Positions 37,893 through 45,800 of a stretch of DNA of 64,000 nucleotides are shown in pieces. The DNA lies in assembly GCF_000337455.1 (NCBI RefSeq), contig NZ_AOIU01000033.1, positions 83,263 through 147,262 on the forward strand, read 5' to 3'. This stretch comes from Halosimplex carlsbadense 2-9-1 (GTDB lineage: Archaea > Halobacteriota > Halobacteria > Halobacteriales > Haloarculaceae). The position numbers and the translations under genes were made by a program. Positions within the stretch are counted from its first letter, which is position 1. The number at the start of each line of letters is the position of its first letter. The notes under the pieces were generated by a model. The model was given only the letters and a program-made list of their open reading frames with translations. It did not search any database and had not been told where the DNA came from.

Positions 37893-40061
37893 CTATCGCT
37901 CGATCGTCACGTCGAGCGAGCGGTCTCGCGAGGACGGACCGAGCGAGACGAGGTGGTCGCCCGAATCGACGGTCCAGCCCGCATCGGCGTCGTAGCGGCC
38001 GAACGCTCGCTCGTCGAGGTCGAGAGTGACCCGACGGGACTCGCCCGCGCCGAGCGCCAGCGAGGCGAATCCACCGAGTTCCCGCGGCGGGCGGTCGAGG
38101 TCGTCGGGCGCCGTCGGCGAGTCGACGTACGCCTGGACGACCGTCCGGCCGGGGCGGTCGGCGGTGTTCTCGACGGTCACCGCGACGGTCGAGTCGTCGA
38201 CGACCTCGGCGTCGCGGTACTCGAAGCTCGCGTACGAGTGACCGTGGCCGAACGGGTAGGTCGGCTCGGCGCCGGTCGCGTCGAAGTGGCGATAGCCGAC
38301 GAGCAGCCCTTCGTCGTAGTGTGCCTCCCCGTCGACACCGGGGTACCGGCGTTCGTCGGCGGTGGGATACGACTCCTCAGGGGCGAACGTGACCGGGAGG
38401 CGCCCGCCGGGGTCGCTGTCACCGTAGAGGACGGCCGCGGCGGCCGACCCGTGGGCCTGACCGGGGTACCACTCGGCGACGACGGCCGCCACGTCCTCGC
38501 GCCAGGGCGTCGCGAAGGGGCCGCTCGTGTTGGCGACGACGACCGTCCGGTCGTTGGCGGCCGCGACCGCTTCGATCAGGTCGTCCTGGTCGCCGGGGAG
38601 CGCGAGCGTCTCGCGGTCGGCGGCCTCCGTCGCCTGGTCGCGGACGAAGACGAGCGCCACGTCCGCATCCTCGGCTGCTGCGACGGCCTCGTCGACGGAC
38701 GCGTCGGCTTCCGCTCCGTTCTCGTCCGCCCCGTCGTCCGGTTCGAACGCGTCGAACAGCGAGACGTCCTCGACTCGGGGATGGCCGCGGGCGACCGAGA
38801 CCGACCCCGCCGCGCGGGCCTCGATCCCCTCGACGGGGCTCGTCTCGGTGAACGGCGTCGTCTCCGAGGAGCCGCCCCCGCCGAGGATGGCTTCGTCGAC
38901 GTTCGGGCCGACCACGGCCACGTCGGCGTCGTCCGAGAGGGGAAGGACGCCGTCGTTGTCCAGCAGGACCGTCCCGCGGACCGCGATCCGCTCGGCCAGG
39001 TCGCGGTGTTCGGGCGTGTCGACGGCGCCCTCGGGAGCCTCGGCGTCGCGGCTCCCGTCGAGCAGGCCGTGGCGCTCCAGCTGGGTGAGCAGCCGCCCGA
39101 CCATGTCGTCAAGCCGCGACTCGGGCACCTCGCCCGATTCGACGGCGTCGGCCAGTTCCTCCCGGTAGAGACCACCGGTCCGCGGGTCGGGCATCCCGTC
39201 CGCGTAGTCGAAGCCCTCGGTCGGGTCCTCGGGGCCGGCGCCGGTCTCGGACGCCTGCGCGTCCCGATCCGCACCCTCCTCGTCCGCCGCGCCCATCGAC
39301 TCGAACAGCTCCTCGGCGGAAATGCCGGGCATCTGGAGGTCGAGGCCGCCGTTCGCGGTGCCGACGACGCTCTCGGTCCCGAACCAGTCGGACATGACCA
39401 CGCCGTCGAAGCTCCACTCGTCTTTGAGCGTCTCCGTGAGCAGTCCCTCGTGTTCGCTCGCGTACGTTCCGTTGACGCGGTTGTACGAGGACATCACCGC
39501 GCCGGCGCCGGCCTCGACGGCGTCGCGAAAGCCCGGGAGGTACAGTTCGCGGAGGACGCGCTCGTCGACCTCGGCGCTGACCGAGGCACGGGCCGTCTCC
39601 TGGTTGTTCGCGACGAAGTGTTTCGGCGTCGCGACCACGCCCGACGACTCGATGCCGTCGACGACGCTCCCGGCGAAGCGACCGGTGACGACCGGGTCCT
39701 CGGAGTAGTACTCGAAGTTTCGCCCGCAGTGGGGCACCCGGATCAGGTTCAGCCCCGGCCCGAGCAGTACGTCCTGGTCGCGCGCCAGCGCCTCGCGGCC
39801 GAGCGTCCGGCCGAACTCCCGCGCCAGCCCGGGGTCGAACGACGACGAGAGCGCCGTCGAGGCCGGGAACGCCGTCGCCGGTTCGTCCGTGCGGACGCCC
39901 AGCGGCCCGTCGCTGAACCGGGCCGCGGGGATATCCAGTCGCTCGACGCCGGGGACGAACCCCGTCGCCGTCCCCTCCGTGTCCGTCGCGCCGTGGGTCA
40001 ACCGCACTTTCTCCGCCAGCGTGAGTTCCGAGAGCAAGCGCTCGACAGTGTTCGATGGCAT
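37893..40061 (-). CDS. Glycoside hydrolase family 3 (beta-glucosidase type)
   Basis: This 722-residue enzyme has the three GH3 parts: an N-terminal TIM barrel (about 1-300) with the nucleophile Asp225 in VMSDWFGT; an alpha/beta sandwich (about 330-560) with GGGGSSE-type acid-loop sequence; and a C-terminal fibronectin III-like domain (about 620-715) ending in YDADAGWTVDSGDH. KHFVANNQE and the SYNRVNG segment are subsite motifs. An acidic insert (about 255-285) interrupts the linker. There is no signal peptide, so it probably acts in the cytoplasm on imported beta-glucosides or xylosides. No sugar transporter genes adjoin it. Confidence 0.93.
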   Translation of the reverse strand: MPSNTVERLLSELTLAEKVRLTHGATDTEGTATGFVPGVERLDIPAARFSDGPLGVRTDEPATAFPASTALSSSFDPGLAREFGRTLGREALARDQDVLLGPGLNLIRVPHCGRNFEYYSEDPVVTGRFAGSVVDGIESSGVVATPKHFVANNQETARASVSAEVDERVLRELYLPGFRDAVEAGAGAVMSSYNRVNGTYASEHEGLLTETLKDEWSFDGVVMSDWFGTESVVGTANGGLDLQMPGISAEELFESMGAADEEGADRDAQASETGAGPEDPTEGFDYADGMPDPRTGGLYREELADAVESGEVPESRLDDMVGRLLTQLERHGLLDGSRDAEAPEGAVDTPEHRDLAERIAVRGTVLLDNDGVLPLSDDADVAVVGPNVDEAILGGGGSSETTPFTETSPVEGIEARAAGSVSVARGHPRVEDVSLFDAFEPDDGADENGAEADASVDEAVAAAEDADVALVFVRDQATEAADRETLALPGDQDDLIEAVAAANDRTVVVANTSGPFATPWREDVAAVVAEWYPGQAHGSAAAAVLYGDSDPGGRLPVTFAPEESYPTADERRYPGVDGEAHYDEGLLVGYRHFDATGAEPTYPFGHGHSYASFEYRDAEVVDDSTVAVTVENTADRPGRTVVQAYVDSPTAPDDLDRPPRELGGFASLALGAGESRRVTLDLDERAFGRYDADAGWTVDSGDHLVSLGPSSRDRSLDVTIER

Positions 40062-40149
40062 TGATTGGACGTTCAGTCAGGATCGACTTAACGGTTCTCC
40101 CTCCGCGATAAAAGCGGGGACCGGACGCCTGACAGCCGGAGGGCGGTAC

Positions 40150-40192
40150 GGGAGAGGGAGGTCCGGGGGGACGGAGGGGGCGGGGGAACGGG
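40150..40192 (+). repeat. G-rich tract with quadruplex potential
   Basis: Six runs of three or more G (40150-40152, 40156-40158, 40165-40170, 40176-40180, 40182-40186, 40190-40192) are separated by short loops, fitting the G3+N1-7 quadruplex rule. The tract lies between the 3' end of the 40258 gene and the promoter of the GH3 gene, both on the minus strand, so the transcribed RNA is C-rich. Confidence 0.55.
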
Positions 40193-40257
40193 CCCGAGAG
40201 GGAAACGAGGGCCGCAGGGACCGGTGTCGTGGAGGGGGTGAGAGACGACCGACGGCG

Positions 40258-41217
40258 TCAGTGTTCGACGATGGTGCCGCCGGCACCGACTGCGATCTCG
40301 ACGCCGCTCTTCCGGCAGACGGCCTTCAGGTTCTGGCCGGACGGGGTGGCGTCCTGGGTCCACGTCCCGCTCTCGCGGTCGTAGACCTTTCCGCCGCCGC
40401 CGACGGCGTAGCCGACGCCGCCCTCGACTTCGATGTCGCGGAGACCCGCGTCGCCGGTGTCGGCGGGGATCCAGCTACTGCCGTTCCAGTGGAAGACCGT
40501 GCCGCCGCCCCCGGAGATCCACACGTCGTCGGCGCCGTCGGAATCGACGCCGTAGAAGTTGACGTTGGCGTCCGCCAGGCCGATCTTGTCCCAGGTCGCC
40601 CCGTCCTGGGTGTAGAAGACGGACTTGTTGCCGTCGACGATGTGGCCCTTCCGGTCGTCGTAGAAGTCGACGGCGTTGATGGCCGAGCCCGAGCCGGGCG
40701 TGACGTAGTCCCAGGTCTGGGTGGCGCCGTTCTCGAAGCTGTAGTACATCTTCCCGGAGTCGCCGGCGACGTAGACGTTCGCCTCGCCGGCCTCGCCCGT
40801 GACCGACACGTCGTTGAAGTTGTTGGTCACGTCCATCGGCGCCGAGTGGTCGACGAGGTTGCCCGTCGTTACGTCGTACTCGCCGATGGCGCCCGAGGAG
40901 CCGACGAACCACAGCCGCTTGCCGTCGTCGGTCACGTCCGCGCCGTAGAGATTGTTGCCGTTGCCCGTCGGGCCGCCGTCGAGGACCTTCTTCCAGCCCT
41001 TCGCGGTGCGTTCGAGGACGACCCCGGCAGAGCCGACCGCGTACGCGCCCTCGCTCGTCTCCTCGACGTCGTAGAGCGTCCCCCCCGTCGGGGACTTCAC
41101 GGCGGTCCACTCCGAATCGTCGGTCGATGCGCCCGCGGCCGTCGGGACGGCCGCCGCGCCGATCGCTGCGCCCGCTGCTTTCAGCACGCTGCGTCGAGTG
41201 GCGGTGCGTTCGGACAT
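40258..41217 (-). CDS. Secreted beta-propeller protein (Ycf48/sialidase-like)
   Basis: This 319-residue protein has a Tat signal (ATRRSVLKAAGAAIG) ending in an Ala-rich cleavage region (about 27-30). The mature part has repeated propeller-blade patterns with short strands and Gly turns, such as GAYAVGSAGVVLERT, RLWFVGSSGAIGEYD, NVYVAGDSGKMYYS, DDVWISGGGGTVFHW and GYAVGGGGKVYDRE, resembling Ycf48 or photosystem assembly-type propellers. It ends GAGGTIVEH. It has no lipobox, so it is released or surface-bound. Its ligand is unknown. It is a single gene with AT-rich upstream sequence and low Arg content, unlike the 26229 lipoprotein. Confidence 0.82.
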   Translation of the reverse strand: MSERTATRRSVLKAAGAAIGAAAVPTAAGASTDDSEWTAVKSPTGGTLYDVEETSEGAYAVGSAGVVLERTAKGWKKVLDGGPTGNGNNLYGADVTDDGKRLWFVGSSGAIGEYDVTTGNLVDHSAPMDVTNNFNDVSVTGEAGEANVYVAGDSGKMYYSFENGATQTWDYVTPGSGSAINAVDFYDDRKGHIVDGNKSVFYTQDGATWDKIGLADANVNFYGVDSDGADDVWISGGGGTVFHWNGSSWIPADTGDAGLRDIEVEGGVGYAVGGGGKVYDRESGTWTQDATPSGQNLKAVCRKSGVEIAVGAGGTIVEH

Positions 41218-41519
41218 TGCATCCGGGTCATGCGACCGATTGCACTTAATGGGGGAACGAACTTAGTGCCAATTTGAGCCGTTTAACTACCCGAAACGCC
41301 CATTTTGGCGACATTCGTTCCGACGACGCGACGGATTCCGGTCCGGACGAGACCCGTCGCCAACTCGAGTTAACGGGCGTGAAACGACGAAAGATTGAAA
41401 TGATAAAACGAAACCGCTCGGAGCGAGTCGGGGGGGCCCGAACACTTTCGCCTCACGGCGACGGGAGCGGTGCCGGGGCGCTGTCGTGCGGGCGCGAGGG
41501 AAGCCGTGGCGATCGGTAC
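41218..41519. other. 302-bp intergenic region between moaB and the propeller gene
   Basis: No gene is visible. The segment next to the propeller start (41222-41290) is AT-rich (ttaagtgcaat on the minus strand) and probably holds its promoter. A T-rich minus-strand stretch near 41385-41412 (gtttcgttttatcatttc) lies downstream of moaB and could end its transcript. The rest is plain GC-rich sequence. Confidence 0.55.
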
Positions 41520-42854
41520 TCAGTCGTCGCGGCGAGCCAGCGAGACGAGGTGGGCCATCTCCTCGACGACGAGCTCCTCGGTGCCCAACCGGGCGGCGGC
41601 CTCGCTGCCGGGGAGACAGAAGACGGGGACGCCGTCGACCATTCCGGCGGTGGCCCGGGAGACCATCGCGCGGGTGCCGATCTCCTCGTAGGAGAGGATA
41701 CGGAACAGCTCGCCGAACCCGGGGAGTTCGCGGTCGAACAGGGGGCGGGCGCCCTCGACGGTCACGTCGTCGGGCGTGACGCCCGTCCCGCCGGTCGTAA
41801 CGACCACGTCCACGTCGTCGCGGCCAGTGAGGTTCAACAGCGCTGTCTGGACGCCGTCGAGGTCGTCCCGGAGGATCTCGCGGGTGACGACCTCGTGGTC
41901 GGCGGCCTCGATCACCGCCTCGATCACGTCGCCACTCGCGTCGTCTTCGCGTGTGCGCGTGGAGGAGACCGTGACGACTCCGACACCGAGCAGCCCCACC
42001 TCGGCGCCGTGGGAATGACCGTGTGCGTGGCCACCGGACTCGTGCCCGTGGCCGCCCGCGTCGTGGGAGTGGCCGTCGGAGCCGTGAGCATGGTCGTCTG
42101 TGCCGTGGGGGTGCTCGTCCGAACCGTGCGAGCGGTCGTCTGTGCCGTGGGAGTGGTCGTCGGAGCCGTGGGCGTGACCACCGGAATCGGGCGAGCGGTC
42201 GGCCGGGTCCCCCGACCGGTCGTCGGGCCCGTGGGAGTGGCTGTCGGCTTCGGTCTCGGCGGCGGTCTCCGAGCCGCCCTCGTCGTCGGCGAACGGGTGG
42301 TCGTCGAAGTCGCCCACTCCCTCGGAAGCCCGATCCGACTCGCTCGACGGCGACAACGGGTCGTCCGCCGACGAGTCGGCGTCGCGGCCGTCGTCGGTCG
42401 TCTCGCGCGCGGCTCCCTCGGCCGGCTGGTCGTCGGGGTGGTCGGTCGACGGGTCCGTGCCGGTATCGTCCCCCGAGGAACCAGTCCCGGCGTCGCCCGT
42501 GTCAGGCGCCAGCGGGTCGCCGCTCGCGCCCCCGGACGAACCGTCGAGCGGGTCCCCGCCCGCTTCGGCCGCGTCGGCGTCGCTCTCCCCGTCGGACGCC
42601 TCCGGGTCGGACCCGGTACCGACATCGCTCTCGGGCCCGGTTGCGTCGCCCCCCTCGGTTTCGACGGCCGGTTCGTCGGCGGGTTCCGGCTCGGTCGGTT
42701 CCCCTGCCGATCCCTCCTCGCTCGGCTCCCCCTCGTCCGGTTCGTCCGGCGGTTCCCCCTCGGCGGCCTCCGCCCCGTCCCCCTCGGCGTCGGCCTCCTC
42801 GTCCTCGTCGTCGCCGTACCCGCGGCTCGTGTCGCGGGACTGGAAATCGACCAT
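41520..42854 (-). CDS. moaB: MoaB/MogA-like molybdopterin protein with acidic, His-rich N-terminal extension
   Basis: This 444-residue protein has a MoaB/MogA domain (about 285-444) that binds and adenylates molybdopterin. The motifs are VVVTTGGTGVTPDDVT and the conserved Asp and Glu following, then FRILSYEEIGTRAMVSRATAG and VFCLPGSEAA. The ordinary domain is preceded by only about 15 family-like residues (MVDFQSRDTSRGYGDD) and then by an enormous insert. About 190 residues are almost pure Asp, Glu, Gly, Ser and Pro; about 80 residues then carry 19 His in HxH repeats such as GHAHG, DHSHG and GHSHD. Such His clusters bind Ni, Zn or other metals in known chaperones. Start chosen at the conserved MVDFQSRD. 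Confidence 0.9.
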   Translation of the reverse strand: MVDFQSRDTSRGYGDDEDEEADAEGDGAEAAEGEPPDEPDEGEPSEEGSAGEPTEPEPADEPAVETEGGDATGPESDVGTGSDPEASDGESDADAAEAGGDPLDGSSGGASGDPLAPDTGDAGTGSSGDDTGTDPSTDHPDDQPAEGAARETTDDGRDADSSADDPLSPSSESDRASEGVGDFDDHPFADDEGGSETAAETEADSHSHGPDDRSGDPADRSPDSGGHAHGSDDHSHGTDDRSHGSDEHPHGTDDHAHGSDGHSHDAGGHGHESGGHAHGHSHGAEVGLLGVGVVTVSSTRTREDDASGDVIEAVIEAADHEVVTREILRDDLDGVQTALLNLTGRDDVDVVVTTGGTGVTPDDVTVEGARPLFDRELPGFGELFRILSYEEIGTRAMVSRATAGMVDGVPVFCLPGSEAAARLGTEELVVEEMAHLVSLARRDD

Positions 42855-42941
42855 GGGATCGATACCCGGCAACGAACCAAAAAGGCCAGCATGCCGACCG
42901 GGACCGAGGACCCGCGACCGCGCGGGCGGACGCGGCGGCGG

Positions 42942-44123
42942 TCAGGACAGCGCCGCGACGACCGTATCGGCGGCGGCGTCGGCGTCGCGGTCCTGGAGGA
43001 ACGTCGCGACGGCGTCTTTGAGCTGGACGACCTGCTCGGGCTGGACGGCCAACCCGTGACACATCGACGGCAGCTGCGTCGCGCGGCCGCCGAACGCCTC
43101 GTGGAGCTGGCGGCTCATCGGGTGCAGGTCCGCCGCGGACACGTCGCTCCGCGGCGGGACCGAGCCGCTGATCGTGTTGAACCGCTCGATCGTCTCGGCG
43201 GAGCCGAAGTACTCGACGAACTCCGTCACCGCGTCGTCGCCCTCGGTGTGAGCCGCCGGAACGATCGCGTTCGTGTTGACGATGTGAGTGCCGTCGGTGC
43301 CCGGGAACGGGACGCAGTCCCAGTCGCGACCGAACTCCATGTCCGTGCCGGCCATGTGGCCCGTCGACCACGACCCGTTGTTGATACAGGCCGCCTCGCC
43401 GTCGGAGAAGGCGAACTCCAGGTCGCTGGAGTCCATGAACTCCGGGTTGTCCGGCCCGGCCGCGAGGTACGTGCCGAGCGTGTCGAACCCGGCGCGGATA
43501 CCCGCCCGGTGGGGCGACGGCCGCCCGTCGGCCGCCTCCCTGTAGCCGCTCGGTCCCTCGTGGGCGAGGAACAGCGTCTCCCACAGCTGGAGGAGCCCGA
43601 AGGGGTTCCGACCGAAGACGGCGATCGGCTGGTCGGCCTGCTCGGCCAGCGCCGGCAGCGCCTCGGCGAGTTCGTCCGGCCCCGAGAGCCGCGCGGGGTC
43701 GACCCCGGCGGCCTCGAACAGCTCGACGTTGTAGTAGAGGTTGCTGATGCGGTGCATGTCAAGCGGGACGGCGTGGAACTCCCCGTCGAAGCGGGCCACG
43801 TCGACCATCCCGTCGAAGTACGCCCGGTCCATGCCCGTCCGCTCCCAGAGGTCGGTGATGTCGGCGGTCGCGCCGGCCTCGACGGTCGGCCGGAGGTTCG
43901 CGCCCGGCCACTCGTCCCACACGTCCGGCGGGTCCTCGCGCAGGATCCGGCTCTTGATCATCAGGCGGAGCGCGTTGATGACCGTCTGCTCCTCAGCGAC
44001 CGATACGTTCGGGTTGCGGTCGGTGTACTCCGCCAGGACCGCGTCCATCGCCTCCTGCTCGCTCCCCCACACGAAGTGGTGGTGGATCTCTATCTCGCGC
44101 TGTCCGCCCACGGCCGTTGACAT
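42942..44123 (-). CDS. ABC-type solute-binding protein without signal peptide
   Basis: This 393-residue protein matches family 1 extracellular solute-binding proteins (sugar type). The start resembles a mature domain (EIEIHHHFVWGSEQEAMDAVL), and DVWDEWPG, VPLDMHRISNLYYNVELFEAAG and INNGSWSTGHMAG are typical segments. No Tat or Sec signal and no lipobox precede it, and the in-frame sequence upstream of the ATG contains no hydrophobic stretch or alternative start. No permease or ATPase genes adjoin. It may be cytoplasmic, a re-purposed binding protein, or a gene that lost its export signal. It lies 87 bases upstream of moaB on the same strand. Confidence 0.85.
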   Translation of the reverse strand: MSTAVGGQREIEIHHHFVWGSEQEAMDAVLAEYTDRNPNVSVAEEQTVINALRLMIKSRILREDPPDVWDEWPGANLRPTVEAGATADITDLWERTGMDRAYFDGMVDVARFDGEFHAVPLDMHRISNLYYNVELFEAAGVDPARLSGPDELAEALPALAEQADQPIAVFGRNPFGLLQLWETLFLAHEGPSGYREAADGRPSPHRAGIRAGFDTLGTYLAAGPDNPEFMDSSDLEFAFSDGEAACINNGSWSTGHMAGTDMEFGRDWDCVPFPGTDGTHIVNTNAIVPAAHTEGDDAVTEFVEYFGSAETIERFNTISGSVPPRSDVSAADLHPMSRQLHEAFGGRATQLPSMCHGLAVQPEQVVQLKDAVATFLQDRDADAAADTVVAALS

Positions 44124-44281
44124 ACGTTCCCATCTGTCCGACCCCCATAATGACCTTACCCCCGAGTTATCCGAACTGAGAATCGGTTCGGGCGGATCGC
44201 CACTCCCCCTCCTCCGGTTGGTCGGGTCGCCGATCCGGCGGGTTCGTCACCGTTTTGCGCACTGCACGAGTGGATCGGAGT

Positions 44282-45328
44282 ATGTACGCAGTCCAGTACG
44301 CGGACCACGGCGGCCGCGACGTGGTCGAGTACGCCGAGCGGGCCGACCCGGAGGTGGGCCGCGAGGACGTCCTCGTCGACGTGAAGGCGGGCGCGCTGAA
44401 CCACCTCGACGTGTGGACCCGGAAGGGCCTCCCGGGGATCGACCTGGAGATGCCCCACGTTCCCGGCTGCGACGCCGCGGGCGTCGTCGAGTCGGTCGGC
44501 GCGGAGGTGACCCGCTTCGAACCCGGCGACCGCGTGGCGGTCACGGCGGGCGTCAGCTGCGGCGAGTGCGAGTTCTGCCGCGACGGCGAGGAATCGATGT
44601 GCGTCGACTACCACATCATCGGCGAGCACGTCCCCGGCGTCCACGGGGAACTCGCCGCGGTCCCCGAGGACAACCTCGTCGCCGTCCCCGAGGGCGTCGA
44701 CTGGGAAACCGCCGCCGCGGCGCCGCTGGTGTTCCAGACCGCCTGGCGGATGCTGATCACTCGCGCGGACATCGACCCCGGCGAGTCGGTGCTCGTGCTC
44801 GGCGCCTCGGGCGGCGTCGGCCACGCGGCCGTCCAGATCGCCGACGTCGCCGGCGCCGAGGTGTTCGCCACGGCCAGCACGGCGGAGAAACTCGACTACG
44901 CCCGGGCGGTCGGCGCCGACCACGCGATCGACTACACGGAGGAGGACTTCGCCGCGCGGATCCGCGAACTGACGGACGGCCGCGGCGTCGACGTGGTCGT
45001 CGACCACGTCGCCGGCGAGACGTGGGACGACTCGCTGAAGAGCCTCGCGAAGGGCGGCCGGCTGGTCACCTGCGGCGCGACCGCCGGCGGGCGCCCGCAG
45101 ACCAACGTCAATCGCGTGTTCTGGAACCAGCTGTCGATCGTCGGTTCGACGATGGCGACGCCAGGCGAAGTCGACGACGTTCTCGCGAAGGTGTGGGACG
45201 GCACCTTCGAGGTGCGCGTGCGCGAGCGCCTGCCGATGAGCGAGACGGCCCGCGCCCACGAACGCCTGGAGGACCGCGAGGGGTTCGGAAAGGTCGTCGT
45301 CGTCCCCGACAGTGAGTACGATGACTGA
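44282..45328 (+). CDS. Zinc-type alcohol dehydrogenase/quinone oxidoreductase
   Basis: This 348-residue medium-chain dehydrogenase/reductase has a GroES-like N-domain with PHVPGCDAAGVVESVG and the structural-zinc cluster CGECEFCRDGEESMC (four Cys, about 95-109). A Rossmann domain carries VLGASGGVGHAAVQIA for NAD(P) binding. The catalytic-zinc His and Cys around NHLDVWTRKG differ from classical ADH, so the enzyme may be a quinone or enoyl reductase; this is uncertain. It ends with an 8-base overlap with the next small gene's ATG (45321). ATG 44282 was chosen over one nine codons upstream because MDR proteins start here. Confidence 0.9.
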   Translation: MYAVQYADHGGRDVVEYAERADPEVGREDVLVDVKAGALNHLDVWTRKGLPGIDLEMPHVPGCDAAGVVESVGAEVTRFEPGDRVAVTAGVSCGECEFCRDGEESMCVDYHIIGEHVPGVHGELAAVPEDNLVAVPEGVDWETAAAAPLVFQTAWRMLITRADIDPGESVLVLGASGGVGHAAVQIADVAGAEVFATASTAEKLDYARAVGADHAIDYTEEDFAARIRELTDGRGVDVVVDHVAGETWDDSLKSLAKGGRLVTCGATAGGRPQTNVNRVFWNQLSIVGSTMATPGEVDDVLAKVWDGTFEVRVRERLPMSETARAHERLEDREGFGKVVVVPDSEYDD

Positions 45329-45665
45329 GACGCCCGTTCCCGACGGCGATGGCACGGTCGCGGACGACGAGACCACCGAGCGGGACGAAACGGAGTCGGG
45401 CGTGCCCCCGGTCAAGCCGGAGGGCTACGACGTGGCCGACCCCGAGTCGCGGGAGTTCGGGCTCCGCGGGTGGGCGCTCGTCGCCGCGCTGGTGGTCGCG
45501 CTCGTCGTGATCCCCTGGACGATCATCGGCATCCCCCAAGTGCAGGGGCTGCTCGAAGCGCTCCCGCTGGGGTACCGCGACGCCTACCTCGTCCTGCCGT
45601 TCGTCCCCGCGGTCTTCCTCGGCGCCCTGGGCGTCTGGACGGCGCTCGCGAACCGGCGTCCCTGA
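45321..45665 (+). CDS. Small two-helix membrane protein
   Basis: This 114-residue protein has an acidic, Thr/Glu-rich N-terminus (about 1-50) followed by two hydrophobic segments (about 53-72 and 85-107). The motif VDPE-like DVADPESREFGLRGW marks the membrane entry. It overlaps the dehydrogenase stop and is surely co-transcribed with it. A GTG three codons upstream (45312) is an alternative start. I know similar small haloarchaeal membrane proteins only as hypothetical, so no function is proposed. Confidence 0.75.
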   Translation: MTETPVPDGDGTVADDETTERDETESGVPPVKPEGYDVADPESREFGLRGWALVAALVVALVVIPWTIIGIPQVQGLLEALPLGYRDAYLVLPFVPAVFLGALGVWTALANRRP

Positions 45666-45800
45666 CGCGGCGACCCCCGACAGCACCGACGCGGCGACCA
45701 CCCGCCCGATGACCGGGGTCGGCGCCGCGGCCGCTCCGATCCAATTCTGATATCGGGCCATATACACTTATCCTGGGGACGGTGAAACGCTCCCGTATCG

